Origin: Planctomycetota bacterium
GTDB taxonomy: Bacteria; Planctomycetota; B15-G4
Direction: 5' to 3'
Assembly: GCA_029259725.1 (NCBI GenBank)
Contig: JAJDER010000095.1
Span: forward strand, 1 to 59,153
DNA: 59,153 nucleotides
The translations under genes were made by a program, and so were the position numbers. A model generated the notes under the pieces. It was not told the DNA's origin, searched no databases, and saw only the letters and a list, made by a program, of their open reading frames with translations. Positions 21,192 through 29,170 of this stretch are shown here, piece by piece (within the stretch, counting starts at the first letter, position 1; every line of letters starts with the position of its first letter).

Positions 21192-21250
21192 GCAGTCCTG
21201 TCAAGCCCCGATCGTGAGCTGACCGGGGGCCGGAATCCGCATGCCTCCCC

Positions 21251-22495
21251 ATGCTCGTCCCCCGCTCTCCCATCGTCCGTTCGGCCACCGGTCTGCTCGC
21301 GGCCCTCAGCCTTGCGCCTCTCGCGGCGGACACGTCGGTGGACACGTCGGTGGAGTTCGCCTGCCTCACGCCGCCACCGCGGATCGTGCCGGCCGGCGAT
21401 CCGTCCCCCCTCGCACTCGACGGGCCCACCGACGACGGCTCCCTGGTGGACGTCCTGGTGGTCTTCACGCCGGCGGCCGCCGTCGCCGCGACCGGCGCCA
21501 TCGAGGACCAGATCCAGAGCTGGATCGACGAGACGAACGGCTTCTACCTCGCCAGCGGCGTCGCCCACCGGGTGCGCCTCGTGCACGCCGCGTCGATCGC
21601 CTACGCGACGACCGGCAACATCCTCACCGACGTCGCCCGCCTGAAGGCGAAGAACGACGGCTTCCTGGACTCGGTCCATCCGCTGCGTGACGCCGTTGGC
21701 GCCGATCTGGTGTTGCTGGTGGTCGCGTCCGGCTCGGCGGGCGTCGGCTACCAGATGGACGTGCTGTCGACGTCCTTCGAGGACTGCGCCTTCAGCACGA
21801 TCAGCCTCACCGAGGAGTCGCGCGTCTTCGCCCATGAGGCCGGGCACAACATGGGCCTCGGGCACGATCACACCCTCGGCGCCCAGGCCGTCGTGTGCGA
21901 TGCCTTCGGCTACCGCAATGCCGCGCCGGAACAGTTCCGCACGATCATGTCCTCGCCACCGGGCGAGAAGATCAACCTGTTCAGCAGCCCCGCGCTCGCG
22001 GCCGGTGGCTTTCCACTCGGCATCTCGGGAACCGGCTGCCCTGATGACGCGGCCGACGCGGTGCGGGCCCTCGGCGAGACCGTGCCCTTCGTCGCCAACT
22101 TCCGCGTCAGCACCGATGGAGGCTCGGCCTTCAGCGACTTCGGCTTCGCCCACGCGGGGAGCGCGGGCCTGCCGGTGCTGGTGGGCGCGGGCACGCTCGT
22201 GCCCGGCTTCGATCTCTCGGTGAGCCTGTCGTCGGCGGCACCCTCGGCGAGCGCGCTCCTGCTGGTGGCCTTCGGGTCGACGCCGGTGCCCTTCAAGGGC
22301 GGCACCCTGGCCGCGTTCCCGTTCGCGCTGGCCCTCTCCCTGGGCACGGACGCCGGCGGCGGTTTCGCCGTGCCGTTCGTCTGGCCCGAAGGCATCCCGG
22401 CCGGCACCGAACTCGTGCTGCAGACGGCGATCGCCGACCCCGGCGCCAGCAAGGGCGTGGCGCTCTCGAACGCCGTGCTCGGAACCGCGCGCTGA
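21251..22495 (+). CDS. Secreted reprolysin-like zinc metalloprotease
   Basis: 414 residues with a signal peptide (cleavage near LAPLAA-DT). The catalytic domain spans about residues 65-285. It contains the extended zinc motif HEAGHNMGLGHDH (His195, Glu196, His199, His205 with Asp206), as in metzincins of the M12/reprolysin-like group, and a Met-turn TIMSSP with Met233. The C-terminal 130 residues are a beta-rich domain (GFDLSVSLSSAAPSASALLL, ELVLQTAIADPGA) similar in character to the tail of the FG-GAP protein at 1769-3601. Probably exported and active on surface or external protein. It is divergent from the MarR gene. Confidence 0.87.
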   Translation: MLVPRSPIVRSATGLLAALSLAPLAADTSVDTSVEFACLTPPPRIVPAGDPSPLALDGPTDDGSLVDVLVVFTPAAAVAATGAIEDQIQSWIDETNGFYLASGVAHRVRLVHAASIAYATTGNILTDVARLKAKNDGFLDSVHPLRDAVGADLVLLVVASGSAGVGYQMDVLSTSFEDCAFSTISLTEESRVFAHEAGHNMGLGHDHTLGAQAVVCDAFGYRNAAPEQFRTIMSSPPGEKINLFSSPALAAGGFPLGISGTGCPDDAADAVRALGETVPFVANFRVSTDGGSAFSDFGFAHAGSAGLPVLVGAGTLVPGFDLSVSLSSAAPSASALLLVAFGSTPVPFKGGTLAAFPFALALSLGTDAGGGFAVPFVWPEGIPAGTELVLQTAIADPGASKGVALSNAVLGTAR

Positions 22496-22557
22496 GCGGC
22501 TCGGCGTCTCGGGATGCTCTGGCATGATGCGGGGCCCGCGAGCCCCGGAGACGCCCG

Positions 22558-24522
22558 ATGAGCCCCCGCCCGACCTGCCTGCCGGCCCTGTTCCTGTGTG
22601 TCGCGTGCCACGCAGCCGGGGCCCAGCCCGCGGCGCTCGGCTCCACGAGCGACGGTCTGCTCGACCTGCGGGCGATGGTCGAGGGCTACGAGGTCGACGA
22701 CGGTTCGCTGCGTTCCTTCTACCAGGTGCCCGTCTCCGAGCGTCGGCTGCAACGCCTCGACACCTTCGATCGCGCCTGGGCCGAGCGGCTGGACGAAGTC
22801 GAGTTCGCGGACCTCGACACCCAGGCGCGTATCGACCACGTGCTGCTCCGTCTCCACGTCGAGCAGAACCAGGCCCTCCGCGCGACCGAGAGGGAGCACC
22901 TGGCGCGGTCCGCGGAACTGCTGCCCTTCGCGGCGGAGATCGTCGCGCTCGAGGAGGCACGCTGGCGCCTGGCGCCGGTCGACGCGTCGGCCGCCGCCGA
23001 CCGGCTCGCGGCCCTCGCCAAGGAGGTCGAGGCGGTGCGCGAGCGCGTCGAGGCAGGCCTCGAGGCGAAGAAGAAGACGGACAGGATGGACGGCGACGTT
23101 GACGGCGACGCGGAGGGTGACGCCGAAGGCGAAGGCGAAGACAGCTCGTCCGACCTGCCCGAGGGAGGAGACCGCGCGTCCGACACTGCCGAGTCGGATG
23201 AGACCACGCCGATCGTCGTCGATGCCGTCCTCGCACGACGCACGGCCGGGCAGCTCGACGCCGTCCGCCGTGCGCTGCGCACGTGGCGCGATCACTACGC
23301 CGCGTACGAGCCGTCCTTCGGCTGGTGGACCGACGAGCCCTACGAGCAGCTCACCGAGGAGATCGAGTCCTACCGCAAGACGCTGCGCGAGAAGGTCGCC
23401 AAGCAGACCGGCGACGACGACGACCCGATCCTCGGCGACCCCATCGGGCGCGACGCGCTGCTGCGCGACCTGCGACACGAGATGATCCCCTACTCGCCCG
23501 AGCAGCTGCTGCGGATCGGCGAGGAGCAGCTGGCGTGGTGCACCGAGCAGATGCTCGTCGCCGCTCGCGAGCTGGGCGACGGCGACGACTGGCACGCGGC
23601 GCTCGCGAGGGTGAAGGCCCTGCACGTGCCTCCGGGCGGGCAGGACGCACTGGTCGTGAGCCAGGCCCTCGCCGCCGTCGCGTTCCTGGAAGAGCACGAC
23701 CTCGTGACCGTGCCCGAGCTGTGTGCCGAGACCTGGCGCATCACCATGCTCGACGAGCAGCGCCAGCGCTTCCTGCCGTTCGCGGCCTACGGCGGGCAGG
23801 AGATGCTCGTCGCCTATCCGACCGAGGGCATGGACCACGAGAGCAAGCTCGAGTCCATGCGCGGGAACAACATCCACTTCTCGCGCATCGTCACGCCGCA
23901 CGAACTGATCCCCGGGCATCACCTGCAGAGCTACATGGCGCAGCGGCACCGGCCGTATCGCGCCATGTTCCACACGCCGTTCCTGGGCGAGGGCTGGGCG
24001 CTCTACTGGGAGATGCGGCTGTGGGAGCTGGAGTGGGCGCAGTCGCCGGAGAACCGCATCGGCATGCTCTTCTGGCGCATGCACCGGGCCGCGCGCATCG
24101 TCGTGTCGTTGCGCTTCCACCTGGGCGTGATGGACCCCGACGAGATGATCGAGTTCCTGATCGACCGCGTCGGGCACGAGCGCGACGGAGCCACCAGCGA
24201 GGTGCGCCGCTACGTCTCGGGCGGCTACGGGCCGCTGTACCAGTGCGCGTACATGCTCGGCGGCTTGCAGCTCCGCGCGCTGCATCGCGAGATGGTCGAG
24301 TCCGGGCGCATGACCGAGCGGGAGTTCCACGACGCGGTGCTGCGCCAGGGGCCGATCCCGGTGGAGCTGATCCGAGCCGCGCTGCGCGACGAGCCGCCGG
24401 CGAAGGAACACGTCGCCCAGTGGCGTTTTCTCGGGGACGTGGAGCCGGTGGTGGTGGAGGTCGGTGACGGTGACGGTGACGGTGACGGCGATGGCGGCCC
24501 GGCCGAGTCGGGCGAGGGCTAG
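22558..24522 (+). CDS. DUF885 family protein (putative metallopeptidase)
   Basis: 654 residues with an N-terminal signal sequence (cleavage near AGA-QP; Cys residues at 15 and 18 do not form a good lipobox). The DUF885 core ends with two hallmark motifs: TPHELIPGHHLQ (residues about 445-456) and FLGEGWALYWE (about 474-484), which resemble zinc-ligand sets of gluzincin-type peptidases. An acidic insertion, GDVDGDAEGDAEGEGED, near residues 180-196 and a terminal GDGDGDGDGD run (nine-base-type repeats at about 24462-24490) are low-complexity additions. A hairpin (CGGGGC/GCCCCG, 22530-22547) lies just before the ribosome binding site. Confidence 0.85.
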   Translation: MSPRPTCLPALFLCVACHAAGAQPAALGSTSDGLLDLRAMVEGYEVDDGSLRSFYQVPVSERRLQRLDTFDRAWAERLDEVEFADLDTQARIDHVLLRLHVEQNQALRATEREHLARSAELLPFAAEIVALEEARWRLAPVDASAAADRLAALAKEVEAVRERVEAGLEAKKKTDRMDGDVDGDAEGDAEGEGEDSSSDLPEGGDRASDTAESDETTPIVVDAVLARRTAGQLDAVRRALRTWRDHYAAYEPSFGWWTDEPYEQLTEEIESYRKTLREKVAKQTGDDDDPILGDPIGRDALLRDLRHEMIPYSPEQLLRIGEEQLAWCTEQMLVAARELGDGDDWHAALARVKALHVPPGGQDALVVSQALAAVAFLEEHDLVTVPELCAETWRITMLDEQRQRFLPFAAYGGQEMLVAYPTEGMDHESKLESMRGNNIHFSRIVTPHELIPGHHLQSYMAQRHRPYRAMFHTPFLGEGWALYWEMRLWELEWAQSPENRIGMLFWRMHRAARIVVSLRFHLGVMDPDEMIEFLIDRVGHERDGATSEVRRYVSGGYGPLYQCAYMLGGLQLRALHREMVESGRMTEREFHDAVLRQGPIPVELIRAALRDEPPAKEHVAQWRFLGDVEPVVVEVGDGDGDGDGDGGPAESGEG

Positions 24523-24585
24523 CGAGACGAACCGGGCCGGACGCCGCTTCGGGAAGTCCTGCCGCCGGCTGCGCGTCGGACGGCC

Positions 24586-25416
24586 ATGACCGATCGCATC
24601 GCCCTCGTCCTCGCGCTCATCCTCGGTTCCCTCCCCGCGCAGGCGCAGGAGGTCGACCGGCAACTCCACTCGACTCCGCACCCTTCGATCCGACTCGAAC
24701 AGGATGGACTCGAACTCCTGCTCGAGTTCGATGAAGCGTGCGGGGCGCCGCTGCAGGCCTTTCTCGAGCTGGCCGAACAGCGGTTGGACAGCCCCCTCCG
24801 CTACGACCCGGCGGAGGGGGCCGACGTGCAGATCCGCATCATCGGCCGGCAGCGCGTCCGCTCGGACCAGTTCTTCCAGTACGTCCAGTCGGTGCTCGAG
24901 GCGTATCGGTTCATCGTCGTGCCGTCTGTCGAGGGCGAGGGCGAGACCCGCTTCCTGGAGGTCCGACGGTCGCCCGCCGCGGCCTTCAAGGAGTCGGGAG
25001 GGTGTCGGGCGCCGCTGGTCGCGCCCGAGCGACTCGACGACATCCCGAGCAGCGGGCTGGTGACGACCCGGCTGGTCTTGAGACACACACCCGCGCGCTT
25101 CGTCGCGGACGCTCTCGCGGGAGGGGCGAAGTGGAACGTGGAGATCGTCGTCGACCCGACTCCCCGTGCCGAGAGCCTGATCGTCACGGGTTTCGGGCCG
25201 GACGTGCGTTTCGTGAGGGACGTCGTGCGGATCGTCGAGGCCCGGCGCGCCGACCACGCCTCCCCGGGAAGCGCGAACACGGCGCTGGAGGCCGCAGGCG
25301 GACACGGACGTCGCCGCGGGAAGCCCACGGCGATCCGCGCCGTCTCAGCAGCAGCCAGGCCTCGGACACTCCGTGGATCGGTGCCGCCTGACGCATCCGG
25401 GTCCGACGAGCGCTGA
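24586..25416 (+). CDS. Exported secretin-N-domain-like protein, without secretin barrel (paralogue 1)
   Basis: 276 residues; signal peptide (LALILGSLPAQAQ). Two alpha/beta modules of the GspD N-domain type can be seen: LQAFLELAEQRLDSPLRYDP with DVQIRIIGRQRV, and LVLRHTPARFVADALAGG with RAESLIVTGFGPDVRFVRDV. These are the ring-forming periplasmic modules of type II secretion and pilus secretins, but no C-terminal secretin domain follows; the last 50 residues are Arg/Ala-rich and probably disordered. The next gene (25441) encodes a diverged paralogue, and the two presumably form one operon. Role unknown; an accessory ring or a regulator of a secretin elsewhere in the genome is possible. Confidence 0.72.
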   Translation: MTDRIALVLALILGSLPAQAQEVDRQLHSTPHPSIRLEQDGLELLLEFDEACGAPLQAFLELAEQRLDSPLRYDPAEGADVQIRIIGRQRVRSDQFFQYVQSVLEAYRFIVVPSVEGEGETRFLEVRRSPAAAFKESGGCRAPLVAPERLDDIPSSGLVTTRLVLRHTPARFVADALAGGAKWNVEIVVDPTPRAESLIVTGFGPDVRFVRDVVRIVEARRADHASPGSANTALEAAGGHGRRRGKPTAIRAVSAAARPRTLRGSVPPDASGSDER

Positions 25417-25440
25417 CGACCTCAAGAGAGAGGGGATTCC

Positions 25441-26208
25441 ATGCTCCGCAACACCGCCGTTCCGTCCGCGCTGCTCCTCGCCGCGCTCCTGACGCTGGTC
25501 CCCTCGAGCCCGCCGAGCCCGCCGAGCCCACCGGGCGCCGAGGGCATCGAGATCCTCAGTGACGACACGCAGTACATCGTGCGCGTCGACCCCGACGAGG
25601 GTGGCCGGCTCACCGAGTTCCTACGCCTGTCGCAGACACTGCTGGGCCAGCCGATCAAGTACAGCCCGGCCGAGGTCGCCGACGTCCGGCTGCGCTTCGC
25701 CGGCGACCTCACCTGTGCGCGCGAGGACTTCCCCGGCCTCTTCGAGAGCGTCATGCGGTCGTACCAGTTCGTCGTGGCGACGCGAAGCCACGACGGGGGT
25801 GCGTTCCTCGAGGTCCTGCGCCTCACGAATGGCGGGCCACCCGGCAGCGGCCGCCTCTCGTGGGCGCACACGGTGCTGCTGCAGCCCGAGGAACTCGAGA
25901 CGCCGCCCGCGATCCTGATGCCGTTCTACACCGTCGTCTTCCCGGTGAAGAACACCGACGCGCGCGGCATGATGGCCAGCCTGCAGAGCATGATCGACAC
26001 GACCATGGAGAGCATCCGCAACGTGGACTCCCACGCCCTGATCGTGACGGCGAGCCTCGACCACCTGCGGTTCATGGGCAAGCTCATCGCCGCCATGGAC
26101 GAGACGGCGGAGGACCGCGTCGGGCAGATCCAGGAGTTGCAGCAGAAGGTCGCGGCCCTCGAGGCGAGACTGAACCGCCTGGAGACGCCGTCTCCCGCCG
26201 GGCGCTAG
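25441..26208 (+). CDS. Exported secretin-N-domain-like protein, without secretin barrel (paralogue 2)
   Basis: 255 residues; GAGAGAGGGG precedes the ATG. Signal peptide followed by a Ser/Pro repeat (SPPSPPSPP). The first module (LTEFLRLSQTLLGQPIKYSP, DVRLRFAGDL) aligns with paralogue 1. The second is a better secretin_N match: TVVFPVKNTDARGMMASLQS, then NVDSHALIVTASLDHLRFMG. It ends in a short coiled coil (QIQELQQKVAALEARLNRLE), which suggests oligomerisation. The stop codon TAG lies inside the left terminal repeat of the 184-bp foldback element. No secretin barrel is present. Confidence 0.78.
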   Translation: MLRNTAVPSALLLAALLTLVPSSPPSPPSPPGAEGIEILSDDTQYIVRVDPDEGGRLTEFLRLSQTLLGQPIKYSPAEVADVRLRFAGDLTCAREDFPGLFESVMRSYQFVVATRSHDGGAFLEVLRLTNGGPPGSGRLSWAHTVLLQPEELETPPAILMPFYTVVFPVKNTDARGMMASLQSMIDTTMESIRNVDSHALIVTASLDHLRFMGKLIAAMDETAEDRVGQIQELQQKVAALEARLNRLETPSPAGR

Positions 26209-26387
26209 CCTGGACTTCTCACCAGCTTCTGCTGCGGAATCACCAGGGCCTCCATGGCTGCGTCGAGCGGCGCGGTCGATGCGCGACGGGGTGTGCACCC
26301 CGCCTCCGCGTCGACCACGCCGCTGCTCCTTGCCACGAAGGCCCTGGCGCCCCCTCGCGACGAAGCGGGTGAGAAGTCCAGGCTAGC
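26204..26387. repeat. 184-bp foldback repeat with 20-bp terminal inverted repeats, copy A
   Basis: GCTAGCCTGGACTTCTCACC at 26204-26223 is matched by its exact reverse complement at 26368-26387. Inside, further complementary blocks lie on nearly the same axis: CCAGGGCCT (26243-26251) with AGGCCCTGG (26339-26347), GGTCGA (26274-26279) with TCGACC (26311-26316), and CGGGGTG (26287-26293) with CACCCCG (26296-26302). The whole element can therefore fold into one long imperfect hairpin. Each end carries CTAG, which could be a duplicated target. It lies between convergent genes and contains no credible gene. Copy B begins at 59020. It may be a MITE, a palindromic intergenic repeat or a bidirectional 3'-end structure. 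Confidence 0.88.
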
Positions 26388-26402
26388 AGCCGGTGCGCGG
26401 AG

Positions 26403-29081
26403 TCATCCGCGTCGAGGACGCCGCTCCGGCTTCGCGGCCAGCGGGTTCTCGGGCCAGGCGTGCTTCGGGTACCGGCGACGCAGCTCCTTGCGCACCTCGG
26501 GGTAGGTGTTGGCCCAGAAGCTGGCCAGGTCCTCGGTGACCTGCTGCGGGCGCATGTTCGGGCCGAGCAGGTGCAGCAGGACCGGGATACGCCCGCCGCC
26601 GACGCGCGGCGTCTGCGCCAGCCCGAAGATCTCCTGGATGCGCACGGGCAGCACCGGAGGCCGGCCGGGCGCGTACTGCAGGCGCACGTGGCTGCCGCTG
26701 GGAACCTCGATGCGCTCCGGTGCCTCGCGGTCGAGCGCGGCGCGCTGCTCCCACGTGAGCGTCGACGCGAGGCGCTCGACGAGCGGCGCGCGGCGCAGCT
26801 CCGCGAACGAACGCAGGCCTCGACACAGCACCGGGAGTCGCGCGCTCAGCTCCTCCGCGTCGAACAGCGGGAGCTCCAGCTCGGGGCGCCATCCGGCGAG
26901 GCAGCGCACGCGGGCGAGCCAGTTCTGCACGTCAGGGTTGGCGAGATCGAGCGCGCGGTCGAGCTGCTCGCCGGCCGCCGCCGCCAGGGTCGCCGCCACG
27001 GCGTTCTCCTCCGGGAGCTTCGCCGGCGCCGATTGCAGCACGAGGTCCTCGAAGCGCACCTCGCGGACGGCGCTCACGCGCTCTCGGGCGGAGTCGAAGA
27101 CGGTGCGCACCTCGGTGACGATCCGGTGCTCGGGGAGCCAGCTCCGCTCGACGGCCGAGGCCTGGCGCACGAGCGCGTCGTGCCGGGTGTCGGGGCGACC
27201 ACCGGCCGAGACCCCCGTGACCTCCACGGCGACGAAGAGCTCGGCGTCGTGGACCGCGCTCCCCGGATCGAGCCGCACACCCCGGCCGCCGGCCAGGACG
27301 GCGCGGGCGGGGTCGTCGTCGCGACGACGGGCCAGCCGATCCGGAAAGGCCGTGAGCAACGCGCGTCGGAGGGCGACGTCCTCGTCCTGGTGGGATCCGG
27401 GCCCGCGCGCCGCAGGCTCGCTCAGGCGTGACGCCAGCCGCGCGAGCTGATCGCGGCTGCGCAGCACGAAGCGTGCACCGGCGGCGTGGATCTCCCCCGC
27501 GGAGGTCGCCCGGCGTCGACCCTGCTCGAACTCCTGCAGCGCGCGCACGCGATCGACGACATCGGAGTCGGAGCGATGCTCACTGGCCCGACGGGCGGGT
27601 GGCCGCCGCGTGAAGGGATCCCGCTCGGCCAGCAGCGCCGCGGCCAGGGCGACCAGCTCCGGGATGCCGAGGCGCGTGCCCTCGACCAGCAGGCGCGCGA
27701 GCCGCGGGTGGACCGGCAGCTTCGCCAGGGAACCACCCGTACCCGTGATGACACCGTCCTCGAGCGCCCCGAGCCGGTCGAGCAGCTCCAACGCCTGATC
27801 CACGGCGCGTGCCGGCGGCGGTTCGAGCCACGGCAGCGCCGACACGTCGCGCTCACCCCACGCGAGCAGCTGCAGCACCGGGCCGGCGAGGTCCACGCGG
27901 CGCAGCTCCGGCTCCTCGACCTCGGCGCGCGCGCGATGCTCGTGCTCGCTCCAGAGGCGCAGGCACACGCCGGGGCCGAGCCGTCCGGCGCGGCCGGCGC
28001 GCTGATCCGCCGACGCGCGGGAGATGTCCGCGAGCACGAGGCGGTCGAGGCCCACGGACGGATCGAACCGCATGACCCGCGCGAGCCCGGTGTCGACGAC
28101 GGCCGAGACGCCCTCCACGGTGACCGAGCTCTCGGCCACGTTGGTGGCCAGGATCACGCGGCGTCGAGGACCGGCGCGCAGCGCGTCGTCCTGCTTCTCC
28201 GGCGGCAGGTCGCCGTAGAGTTCGACCACGCGGACGCCGGGGGTCGAAGCGTCACCGGCCGCGGGACCATCGGCCGCGGGACCATCGGCCGCGGGAGCAC
28301 CCGCCGCCGGGCCACCCGCCGCTCGGAACGCCGCCGCCAACTCCTCGCCGGTGCGGCGGATCTCCCCGACGCCCGGCAGGAACACGAGCACGTCGCCCGC
28401 CGTCCGCCGCAGCATGGCCACGGCTCCCGCGGCGGCGGCGCGATGCACGGGCTCGTCCCGGTCGCGTCGCGCCCAGCGCATCTCGACCGGATGCAATCGA
28501 CCGGCGCAGCTCACGAGCGGTGCGCCCAGCGCGGAGGACAGTTCCTCGCCGGCCAACGTCGCCGACATGACCACGAGCTTGAGGTCGGCGCGCGCGTCGG
28601 CGCGGACACGTCGCACCATGGCCAACGAGAGGTCGGTGTCGAGGTGGCGCTCGTGGAACTCGTCGAAGACGACGGCGCCGAAGCGCTCCAGGAACGGGTC
28701 CTCCTGGAGCAGGCGCACGAGGACGCCCTCGGTCACGACGAGCAACCGCGTGTCGCGGCCGGCCTTGCGGTCGAAGCGCACCTGGTAGCCGACCTCGTCG
28801 CCGAGCGCGACGCCGCGCTCCTCGGCGATGCGACGGGCGGCGGCCCGAGCAGCCAGCCGACGGGGCTCGAGCACGATCACGGCGCGGTCGCCGGCCAGGC
28901 CGGCATCCAGCAGGGCCGGCGGCACGCGCGTGGTCTTCCCGGCGCCGGTCTCGGCCTGCAGCACCGCCGCCCCGTGATCCCGCACGGCGCTCAGCAGCTC
29001 GGGGAGGACCGCATCGATCGGGAGGGCCACGCGCGCCGGGCGGGCGCGGTCACCGGAACCGGGATTCACGACGGGCGTCAC
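26403..29081 (-). CDS. hrpB: ATP-dependent RNA helicase HrpB
   Basis: 892 residues from a GTG at 29081; E. coli HrpB has about 809. DEAH-box superfamily 2 helicase: Walker A AETGAGKTT (43-51), box II DEFHERHLD (from 141), VVMSATLAG (motif III), LATNVAESSVTVEGV and QRAGRAGRLGPGVCLRLW (motifs V and VI), followed by HA2 and the HrpB_C domain ending in WPENPLAAKPERR. An Ala/Pro/Gly-rich insertion (AAGAPAADGPAADGPAAG, near residue 265) is encoded by 15-base repeats at about 28258-28310. A GTG at 29030 would align better with other HrpB N-termini (ALPIDAVLPELL), and a 13-bp hairpin covers the 29081 start, so the shorter form is possible. Confidence 0.92.
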   Translation of the reverse strand: MTPVVNPGSGDRARPARVALPIDAVLPELLSAVRDHGAAVLQAETGAGKTTRVPPALLDAGLAGDRAVIVLEPRRLAARAAARRIAEERGVALGDEVGYQVRFDRKAGRDTRLLVVTEGVLVRLLQEDPFLERFGAVVFDEFHERHLDTDLSLAMVRRVRADARADLKLVVMSATLAGEELSSALGAPLVSCAGRLHPVEMRWARRDRDEPVHRAAAAGAVAMLRRTAGDVLVFLPGVGEIRRTGEELAAAFRAAGGPAAGAPAADGPAADGPAAGDASTPGVRVVELYGDLPPEKQDDALRAGPRRRVILATNVAESSVTVEGVSAVVDTGLARVMRFDPSVGLDRLVLADISRASADQRAGRAGRLGPGVCLRLWSEHEHRARAEVEEPELRRVDLAGPVLQLLAWGERDVSALPWLEPPPARAVDQALELLDRLGALEDGVITGTGGSLAKLPVHPRLARLLVEGTRLGIPELVALAAALLAERDPFTRRPPARRASEHRSDSDVVDRVRALQEFEQGRRRATSAGEIHAAGARFVLRSRDQLARLASRLSEPAARGPGSHQDEDVALRRALLTAFPDRLARRRDDDPARAVLAGGRGVRLDPGSAVHDAELFVAVEVTGVSAGGRPDTRHDALVRQASAVERSWLPEHRIVTEVRTVFDSARERVSAVREVRFEDLVLQSAPAKLPEENAVAATLAAAAGEQLDRALDLANPDVQNWLARVRCLAGWRPELELPLFDAEELSARLPVLCRGLRSFAELRRAPLVERLASTLTWEQRAALDREAPERIEVPSGSHVRLQYAPGRPPVLPVRIQEIFGLAQTPRVGGGRIPVLLHLLGPNMRPQQVTEDLASFWANTYPEVRKELRRRYPKHAWPENPLAAKPERRPRRG

Positions 29082-29107
29082 GGGTGACGACTCTACCCGT
29101 GACGCCC
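29073..29107. promoter_or_regulatory. 13-bp perfect hairpin at the hrpB start
   Basis: GGGCGTCACGGGT (29073-29085) pairs perfectly with ACCCGTGACGCCC (29095-29107) across a 9-base loop. On the minus-strand message it lies 64 bases after the sppA stop and buries the GTG at 29081. It may end the sppA transcript, or mask the hrpB start and limit its translation. Confidence 0.5.
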
Positions 29108-29170
29108 GCTCGATGAGAGCCGGTCACCCCTCGACGAGGGCACGGCTTCCGCCGGGCCGGCACGGCTCCC

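Noticed and set aside
21910-25305. 1131-codon minus-strand open frame
   Set aside because: It spans four plus-strand gene regions with clear metalloprotease, DUF885 and secretin-N motifs; its own translation has no recognisable domain.
26239-26343. Small coding gene within the foldback element
   Set aside because: The short open frames on both strands have no ribosome binding site, and the two strands are near-complementary because of the inverted repeat.
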